Assembly: GCA_034007745.1 (NCBI GenBank)
Contig: JAVEQI010000015.1
Location: 1-64,000 of the forward strand
Length of the DNA: 64,000 nt
Reading direction: 5' to 3'
Source: Desulforapulum sp034007745
GTDB lineage: Bacteria; Desulfobacterota; Desulfobacteria; Desulfobacterales; Desulfobacteraceae
A program made the translations under genes and the position numbers. The notes below the pieces were generated by a model that had not been told where the DNA came from, searched no databases, and saw only the letters and a program-made list of their open reading frames with translations. Every line of letters begins with the position of its first letter. Position 1 is the stretch's first letter. Shown here piece by piece: positions 33,519-42,300 of the stretch.

Positions 33519-34674
33519 TGGGAATCCTCTTTGATGATTTGTATTGGACCACCACATGGTCGAAAAGCGGCGCAAACACGTTCATGAAAAGGATGGCAAG
33601 CATGGTGCCCTCCACAAAGGCGGGGTTGACCACCCTGATCACCACGGTCAAGGAGCCGATGAGAAAACCAAACACCCAGCGGCCCGGATTGGTTCCCGGG
33701 GCAGACACAGGGTCCGTTGCCATGAAGCAGATGCCGAACAAAAATCCGCCCGCACAGAGATGATACAGGGGACCTGCATGACCCCAGCCGCCCTGGGTGC
33801 CGGGTACAAGATAGAGAAACAGCAGGGCCGTGGCAGCAAGCCCGGCAATTCCACCGGCTATAATGCGATAATTGGCTATCCGGGTGATTATAAGAAAGGC
33901 GCCCCCCAGGAGGCAGCACAGGGCCGAAGTCTCGCCGATGCTGCCCGGCACGGACCCCCAGAAGAGGTTGGACAGGGTGAAGCCGGCCTGGGACAGGGCC
34001 GTTGTGATGCTTCCCCCGTCTGCACCCGTGACGGCAAGGGCCGTGGCAGAGGAGAGAGCGTCCACGGGACTTAAACCTGCAACCCAGACATTTCCGGACA
34101 TGGACACGGGGTATGAGAAGAAGACAAAGGCCCGGGCCGTCAGGGCCGGATTGAAGATGTTCCGGCCGGTACCGCCAAAAACCTCCTTACCCAGGACCAC
34201 CCCAAATGAGATCCCAAGGGCCACCTGCCAGAGGGGAATGGTGGCCGGAAGGGTCAGGGGAAACAGAATCCCCGTGACCAGGAATCCCTCGCTGATCTTG
34301 TGCTTGCGAATCACGGCAAACAAAATTTCCCAGGAAAATCCCACCACGTAGGAGACAAGAATGATGGGCAGCACAAAGCGGCTGCCGAGAATAAACGCCG
34401 GGACCAGGCCCAGGTTCTCGTTCCTGGCAAAGCCTGCCTGAAATCCTGTATTGTAAATTCCGTAAAGAACCACGGGCAAAAGCGCCACAAGCACGAAGCT
34501 CATGTAACGCTTGAGATCCAGGTTGTCCCGGATAAAGGGCATCACCCGGTTGGCGGTCGAAGGCAAAAAGAAGAATGTCTTGGTGGCATCAAACAGGGGC
34601 TCAAGCTTACCAAAACGCCCGGAACCGGTAAAATGGGGCTCACTGAGATCGAATATTTTTTTTAAGGGATTCAT
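33511..34674 (-). CDS. nqrB: Na+-translocating NADH:quinone reductase subunit B
   Basis: A 387-residue membrane subunit with about ten helices, homologous to RnfD. Supporting segments are NLDLKRYMSFVLVALLPVVL, GGTGRNIFNPALTARAFVFF and LCAGGFLFGICFMATDPVSA. The region of the covalent FMN threonine reads DALSSATALA (Thr about 211), with Ser in place of the usual Gly of S(T)GAT. The 443-residue nqrA precedes it by 19 nt. It houses the riboflavin/FMN and much of the Na+ path in the known complex. An AAGGA site lies before ATG 34674. Confidence 0.93.
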   Translation of the reverse strand: MNPLKKIFDLSEPHFTGSGRFGKLEPLFDATKTFFFLPSTANRVMPFIRDNLDLKRYMSFVLVALLPVVLYGIYNTGFQAGFARNENLGLVPAFILGSRFVLPIILVSYVVGFSWEILFAVIRKHKISEGFLVTGILFPLTLPATIPLWQVALGISFGVVLGKEVFGGTGRNIFNPALTARAFVFFSYPVSMSGNVWVAGLSPVDALSSATALAVTGADGGSITTALSQAGFTLSNLFWGSVPGSIGETSALCCLLGGAFLIITRIANYRIIAGGIAGLAATALLFLYLVPGTQGGWGHAGPLYHLCAGGFLFGICFMATDPVSAPGTNPGRWVFGFLIGSLTVVIRVVNPAFVEGTMLAILFMNVFAPLFDHVVVQYKSSKRIPNV

Positions 34675-34693
34675 GGTTTGTCCTTATTTATCG

Positions 34694-36025
34694 TTATCCT
34701 TGCTTGTCCTTGTAAAGGGCGTCCATTCCATCGGCCAGAATCCGGGCAAGCTCGATCTTGGACGGGCAGACATAGGAGCATAAACCGCATTGGCAGCAGT
34801 CCAGAAGACCGCAGGCCAGGGCATCTTCGATCCCATCGCTCAAGAGTTCCTTCATGATAAAGCTGGGCATTAGATCATTGGGACAAATGTTCTCACAATA
34901 GCTGCAGTTGATACAGGGCCTGAGTTCACCGTGGAGGGAAGCGTCAGTCTCCTTGGGTTCGGAAAAAAGGCAGGAGAGAAAGGCCCTTGAGGCGGTTGCC
35001 TTGGCCTTTCCCGGCCGCAGGAACCCGAACATCTCGTCCTGGTCCGGGGTGGCGACGATGTTCAGGGTGTTGTCAAAGAAACCCAGGTGGCTTTCAGGTT
35101 CAACCTTCCTGCCGTCAAACCTGCCCGTTGTCACAATCTCCCCCTCCTTGAAGTCGCCCAGTACCCTTTCCAGGCGAGCCCCCTGGCGAGTCAGCACGTG
35201 GGGCCGATGTTCCCTGCCCCTGGTGACTGTGATGATCTTTTCCGTTGGGTAGCAGCCGGTCATGAGAAATTTTGCCGCCATGATCAGGTGGTCTGCGGCA
35301 ATGCACCAGGAGCTGTTCTCCCTTGAGTCTTTTTTGAGATGGTAGAGCACCGCCCCGGGATTCCAGGCAGGATAGATGTCCGGCACAGTGTGGGTAATCA
35401 GGGGTTTGACCCGGGGAAGACGATCAAGGCTCCCCGCCTTTACCGTTACAACCACCCGATCCGTGAATCGTTTGAGCACCTCAAGGCCGAATTCAAACGC
35501 CGCTGCATCCCTCTCAACAACAACCCCGGGATCCGGGGAAAAAATATCGCTGCCCCAGAGAGAAACAATGATCATAGCCGGAGTGTGGGCTGCATCGGCC
35601 GTATCTTTTTCCGGAAACTGGCGAAGGGCCTGCCAGAGTCCCCCCTGTTTAAGGCGGTTCACAAGATCATCCCTGGAAACAGCCGAAAGGTATGATTGGG
35701 AAAACGGCTCAAACTCGACAAATTCGTCCTGACCTTCAGGGCCGATAACAACCTCGTGCAGCTGCCTTCGTTCGCCAAACACGATTTTTTCGACAACCCC
35801 CGTGCCCGGCGAGACAAATTGAATGGAAGGATCACGCTTGTCAAAGAAAAGGGGGGTGCCGGTCTTGACCCTGTCACCCTCCTTGACCAGGAGTTTCGGC
35901 CGGATATAGGGAACATCCATGGCAGACAGACCAAGGGTTGGAGAATCAGAAAATTCGACAATACCGATATCGGGCATACCGGCAAGGGGTGTGTTAAATC
36001 CTTTGGAAATCTTGATCTGTTCCAT
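34694..36025 (-). CDS. nqrA: NqrA subunit with two RnfC-like [4Fe-4S] motifs
   Basis: A 443-residue peripheral subunit and first gene of the nqr operon. The N-terminus ISKGFNTPLAGMPD followed by RPKLLVKEGDRVKTGTPLFF is NqrA/RnfC-like, and the length and order fit NqrA (SPGTGVVEKIVFGERRQLHE; GCYPTEKIITVTRG). The C-terminal 75 residues contain two complete ferredoxin motifs: CINCSYCENICPND (about 370-383) and CCQCGLCSYVCPSK (about 408-421). Characterised NqrA has lost these, while RnfC keeps both. This NqrA therefore probably carries two [4Fe-4S] clusters. The start is ATG 36025; a TTG one codon before is less likely. There is no strong ribosome site. Confidence 0.9.
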   Translation of the reverse strand: MEQIKISKGFNTPLAGMPDIGIVEFSDSPTLGLSAMDVPYIRPKLLVKEGDRVKTGTPLFFDKRDPSIQFVSPGTGVVEKIVFGERRQLHEVVIGPEGQDEFVEFEPFSQSYLSAVSRDDLVNRLKQGGLWQALRQFPEKDTADAAHTPAMIIVSLWGSDIFSPDPGVVVERDAAAFEFGLEVLKRFTDRVVVTVKAGSLDRLPRVKPLITHTVPDIYPAWNPGAVLYHLKKDSRENSSWCIAADHLIMAAKFLMTGCYPTEKIITVTRGREHRPHVLTRQGARLERVLGDFKEGEIVTTGRFDGRKVEPESHLGFFDNTLNIVATPDQDEMFGFLRPGKAKATASRAFLSCLFSEPKETDASLHGELRPCINCSYCENICPNDLMPSFIMKELLSDGIEDALACGLLDCCQCGLCSYVCPSKIELARILADGMDALYKDKQG

Positions 36026-36155
36026 CAATTCAATTCCATTTAAATATATTTAGAACTTTGTTAGAAGCACCTCCGAACTACAACTCTGTCTATATAATCC
36101 AGGGTATTTTATCAAAACAGCATTTAATATCAACCTTATTTTAAAAAGCTGCCGC

Positions 36156-36208
36156 GATTCTCATTTTTATTTTACTCCCAGGCGGCAACCTGGTACCCCC
36201 TTGCTGAA
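36156..36208 (-). repeat. 53-nt repeat (copy B) upstream of nqrA
   Basis: On the minus strand, ttcagcaaggggg-tacc, tgccgcct and agtaaaataaaaatgagaat match 22890-22942 across 53 nt without gaps. The partner hairpin arm seen in copy A is not preserved. It lies in the 299-nt spacer between ndvB and nqrA. The AAATGAGAAT end resembles half of a Fur-type site. Nothing else is recognised in this spacer. Confidence 0.6.
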
Positions 36209-36324
36209 CATTGAGCGCCAAGGGATGGGATTTGCGGGCAGGCAACCCCGATAAAACCGCAAAATGTCTAAAGGATACAGGGCCAAATTTTTACGGTTTG
36301 GGTTTGTCCTGGGCGGACAGACCC

Positions 36325-39300
36325 TCAAAGAACTACGGTTACGGTATGATCACCGCTGTTTTCTCTCAAACGGATTTCATTTTCCGGCATGGTTTCTCCA
36401 TCCATCACAACCCGTGTAACCCCGCTCTGCCGATGTTGGGGGTTTTCAACTGTGATGTGATACGTGGATTGTCTGTAGCGGTAGGTTAAACAAAAAGAGT
36501 CCCACGTTTCAGGAATAACCGGGTCGATGCGCAAGATTTCACCTGTTTTTGCAAACCCCAGTATTCCTTCAATCCCAAGGCGGTAGTACCAAGATGAAGA
36601 TCCTGTATACCAGGTCCAGCCTCCCCGGCGGATATAGGGCTCCTGGCTGTAGATATCGGCACATACAACATAGGGTTCCACCCGGTAGGTCTCTGCCTTT
36701 TCAGCTGTGTCCGCTTGATACACGGGATTGAGAAGATTAAACAGTTCACCGGTGCGGTTGCCGTCGCGCAGTTCTCGGAACGCCCAAGCCGTCCAGGTGG
36801 CAGCATGGGTGTACTGCGCACCGTTTTCACGAATCCCGGGCAGATAACCTTTGATATACCCTGGGTCCTGGGATGTCTGATCAAAAGGTGGCGTGAACAA
36901 CAGCAAAAGTCGATCCTGCGGCAACACCAAACGATCCATAACAGATTTCATGGCGGTTCTTGAGCGCTCCTTATCGCCGCCCTTGCTAATGACTGCCCAG
37001 GATTGGGCAATGGCATCGATCTTCCCCTCAATGTTTTCATGGGAACCAAGGGGTGTACCGTTATCATAATAACCTCGGCGGTACCACTCGCCGTCCCAGG
37101 CGTGTTCTTCAACGGCCAGGGCATACATATTTGCTCTCTGCCGGAATTCCTCCGCTCTTGTCTGTTCGTTGCGAAGATCACAGATATCTGCAAACCGGTT
37201 GAGAACATCTATCAAAAACCACGCCAACCAGACGCTTTCGCCCCTGCCCTTTTCACCGACACGATTCATGCCGTCATTCCAGTCACCGCCGCCGATCAAT
37301 GGCAGGCCATGCACTCCCTTGGTAGATCCTTTGTGTATGGCCCGCAAACAGTGCTCATACAACGAAAACACACTCTGACCAGATTGGTAATGACCGTAGC
37401 GTTCATCTTCTCCCTCCGCCAAGGGATCTCCCTGGAGGAACGGAATCTCCTCATCCAGAATACCGGAATCGCCGGTGACAGTTATGTATTGGGAGGTTAC
37501 ATAGGGCATCCACAACAGATCATCGCTGAAACGGGTACGTACCCCCCGGCCGGTAGGCGGATGCCACCAGTGCAGCACATCACCCTCTTCAAACTGGTGG
37601 GCCGCTGCCCGTAATATCTGCCGGCGCGCAATTTCCGGCTTTATTGCCAGGAGAGCCAGGACATCCTGCAACTGGTCACGTGCGCCATAGGCACCGCTGG
37701 ACTGGTAAAATGCTGTCCGACCCCAGATGCGGCAGGAAAGCGCCTGGTAAAGGCTCCAGCGGTTGAGCATTACATTCATGGCCTTATCAGGCGTCTCTAC
37801 CTCGATTGTATTCAGCAATTTATCCCAGTACGCATGGGTCTCCTCAAAAGCACGCTCCACCGATTCCGGCCGGCGGTATTTTTTAATCAGCTCAATCGCC
37901 TGGCTGCGGTCGCTACCCTGTCCAAGAACAAAATAAATTTCTTCGCTGGATTCAAGGGGCAGATCCATATGGACCTGCAACACCCCACACGGGTCCTCGC
38001 CAGGTGTAATCCGTTGCTCAACTCCCAGACGTTCCAGTTCAATCGGTGCCTTGTGTGTTCCGGCCCTGCCCAGGAATTGGGCGCGATCGGCTGTCATGCC
38101 GTGAATCGCTTTGCTGGCACTCAAGAAAGCGGTCCTCTGGTTAAATTCACCGTTATAAGGGTTGGTGGCCAGTAAACTTTCAGTCTCAAAATCATATTCA
38201 GGAATGATAAACGGGCTATTCTTTGCCCTGGTTGTACCCAATACCCATTCAACGTACTGAGAGGCCGTTAATCGACGATTGCGATCTGAAAGGTTTGTCA
38301 CCTGCAGACGGATAATTTTTACCGGATCGGACGGGCTGGCATAGAGGGTTAACCTATGCTGAATACCATGGGACTGGTGCTCAAAAATTGTGTAGCCAGC
38401 CCCATGACGAACACGGTACGGTTGCCCGGCATTGGCGGGTTGTGGTGTTGGCGACCAAACCTCACCGGTCTCTTCATCCCGCAGGTACAGTGCTTCACCG
38501 GTGGGGTCGCGGACAGGATCGTTTGACCACGGAGTCAGCCGGTTTTCGCCGCTGTTTACTGCCCAGGTTGTCTGGCTGCCTGTTTCTGTGACCATAAATC
38601 CGAATTCGGGGTAACCTATTACGTTTACCCAGGGAGCAGGTGTTGCTTTACCTGGTTCAAGCAAAACATGATATTCAGATCCGTCTAAAAAAAAACCGCC
38701 GTATCCGTTAAAAAATTGCAAATCATCCGGTCTGGGCAATGTAAGGGTATGCTGTATTTCAGGTGCGAGTGATGGGGTGAATTTCGGCAAATGATAAACC
38801 GGAACGGAGTAATCAGGAAGCTGGCGGGCGAGTGGACCTTTTTCCCCCGCAAGAACGACCCTGGCAGCGCTTTGCAGGAGGATGGTCTCCTCATGTTTCA
38901 TTTGATCATTAAAGAGTACGTAAATTCCACCGCGCAAATTCAGGAAATCCTCACTGTTGGTCCGGCGAATCAGACGGTGGATCCGCCCATTCAATTCTGC
39001 GGCATAATCGGTGGGTTGCTGGTTGAGGATGACAAGATCAATTTTGAAATCACGGCTGCGTAGATGTTTGAACACCAACAGGGCGTCATGGACGACATCG
39101 AGTTGCTTGTCATCATCCAGAGTAACCAACAGGATTGGAAGATCACCGGATATTCCAAAACGCCACAGTGCAGATTGTCCGAGTCGATTTGCAGCCAGTA
39201 TTTCGGCTGGTGCACGTACATCCTTATAGGGGTAAAGCAGTGCTGAAAGAGTTTTCAGGGTATCCTTCAGCATGGTACCGTCAAATTTTTCTCTGTCGAG

Positions 39301-42300
39301 TTGAGCCTGGTTGTGGCTATCTGCCTGGTGGAACGTACGCTCAATTAATGGCCAGGTATGGTATCTTTCAGCCCGGGCGATCAACTCTTCCCTGCTTTCT
39401 CCGACAAAGGTTAAGAAGGCGAGCTGTTTATTTTCATGGGCGGCAACTGTAATTTCACACCCGAGGGCGAAGATGGGATCGAGGGTGGCACCGCTGGAAC
39501 CTCGCAGGTATTCCCCAGAGAGCAGCGCCTGGGGGTCACGACTTCCATGTCCACGGCCGATAAAGACCCTCCGGTCTGCCTCGTGGCGCACATTAAGCTC
39601 ACCGTTGTCTCCAAGGAGCATGTGACCCATCAAAAGGGGTATCTCTTTGCTTGAACGAGGGCGGCGGGAAAAGATCTGCAACCCCAGCTCCTTGACGTAT
39701 TCACTTTCGATAAACAGCTTGTTGAACGCAGGGTGTTGGCCGTCATCTGCATGGGTTGAAAGGGACACCTCTCCATAGGATGTTATTTGTAACCTGCGAG
39801 GGCGGTCACTGTCGTTCTGCAGATTAATTCTGCGAATTTCCACAGGATCATCCGGGGAAACGGTAACTTCCATAACCGAGACCAGCTGGTCAACAACGCG
39901 GCGGTAGACGGCCATGTGCGCATGGAAATAAACCTGCATGTCTTCAGCACCTGTCGGCAAAGGCTGAGGGGCTGCTGACCACAATATATCGCCGGTCTCT
40001 TTGGAGTTATTCAGCTCCTGGATATATACCCAGGTTCCCCAGTTGTCCAGTACGGGATCAGGCTGCCATCGGGTTATATCCCGATCACTCCAACTGATAT
40101 AACCACCACCCATGTTGGAGATAAGCACACGAAAACTGCCGTTGGAAAGCAGATGTACCTGGGGGATAGGAGTGCCAACGGGAACGTTCCAGGGATTGAT
40201 GCCCGTAGGTGGTTTTTTCTGGTCCGAGAAGTCCTGGACTTCGTCCTCGTAAATGTCTTCGGCTGCACTGATCGCTGGAACCTGTTCCTGGAGCAGCAAC
40301 TCTACGCTCTGGATACGTGCATCCTGATGCATCCGTTCTACCATTATGTCATTGCGCAGGTAATTGGCGAGCGCCATAAACAGCATACCCTGGTGATGGG
40401 CCATGTATTCTGCAACAATTGCCGGGTCCTGATTGATCAACAGGCGGCTACGGGTAAAATCGATGGATTCATACATTCCGTATGAACCAAACATTTTGAG
40501 CTCTATCAGGGAGCGCAGGTTTTTGATAACTGCCCGTGGGTTAATACCAACTGCGATGAGTGAGGCATAAGGGGCAATTACGAGATCCTTTGTCAAACCG
40601 CGTTTGAATCCGAGTCCAGGCACACCAAAAGCGTAGTATTGATAACTGCGGCTCGCATCAAATCGATGGAAACCTGATTCCGAGATACCCCAGGGAACAT
40701 TTTTGCTTTTTGCGTAGGCGATCTGGTGTTGAACCGCACCTTTGGCACTGTCCGCCAATAAGGTTCCGGGATATGAACGTAAAAAAAGCGGTGGAAGTAA
40801 GTATTCGAACATGGTACCGCTCCAGGAAAGCAGGGTGTTGATGTTTTCCACCCGTGTAACCGGCCGGCCGAGGTAGATCCAGTGGGATTGCGGAACTTCC
40901 CCCTTGGCAATTGCAACAATGGAAGCAATCCGCGCTTCCGATGCCAGAAGATCGTAGTGGTTATTATCCAATAAACCGACATCACGGTTGAAACCGATAT
41001 GAAAAACACGTTTCTGACGGTCATACAAGAAGCGAAAATCCATCTCTTCCACAAATCTATCGGCATCACTTGATATTTCCCGGTATTGATTGAAAATTTC
41101 CCGGGCGTTCTTTTGTGAGGCCAGCACTGCTTTTTCAAGTGTGTTGAGCCAATCCTCCGGTTTGGTTGAAATCTCGGCATGGCTCGATTGATGCGACAGC
41201 CGATATTCCTTTAGCAGGGCATGAATCAATGGAAGAGCCCGCTCTGTAACCACCTGGTGATCTTTTAATTTGAAATTGTTTGGCAGGTCTTCCACCAATT
41301 CCCTCAGCATGGCTGCAAACTCAGGTTTTTGGAGTTGCTCCGGTATTTTCCCAAGCAATGGCATCCACGGCAGGAGTTCTGCAATGCTGTAGTGTACGAC
41401 TTGCTGGTGTTGGCGGATCTGTGAGTTAATTACTCTTAGCTCCGACAGTTTTTCATCGTCAAATGCCGTTCCAGAGACTTCAATCAAGCGCAACAGCTGC
41501 CCGGAGATTTCCGGATAGGACGTTTCTTCGATGTGTATGAAGATCGGATACCATTGATCGGGTTTGAATCTCGCAGCGTTTATCGCTGCCTGTATATCGG
41601 AAATCCGTGTGTTGATTATTTTGATTTCTTCGCGAATTTCAACGGTGCGGATTGTGGAAAGAACGTCGACCAGGTTTGTCAGTGAGTCAAGATACCCATG
41701 GAAGATGTCCCAACGGAAAACCGCCTCAGAGGGCATGTTTTGACACGCCTGGGAGACGACGATAAGGCACGCAGCCAGGTTGCCGCTATCCACAGTCGAA
41801 ACATAATGCGGGGGCAAAGCCTCCCTGGTGAGTGTGTCGTACCAGTTAAAGAAATGACCGTTATAGCGCTCCATGTGTGTCATACTTTCCAGCGTCATTT
41901 TCAGACGGGTCGTCAAATCCGGATGACCGAGGTATCCAAGATCATAGGCCGCGAGTATGGATGTCAAGTACAAGCCAATATTGGTGGGAGACGTGCGATG
42001 GGCGATCTTGGCCTCCGGTTTTTCCTGGAAATGATCAGGCGGCAGCCAGTGATCGCCCGGACCGACAAAATGCTCGAAAAACCCCCATGTGCGGCGGGTT
42101 ACCTGTCGGAGTAATGCAATCTCGTCATTGGTCAGCTGTTCACTATCCTCAACAATGGGGCGGTTTATCCAGTAGGCAACAAAGGGTGCAAAGAGCCACA
42201 GCAGGAGTACACCTCCGGATGCAAGCAATGAAAAGGAGACATAGCCCGTTGTCAGAAATGAAATCACTGGCACACCAATCGTTAAAACCAGTGCAACCAA

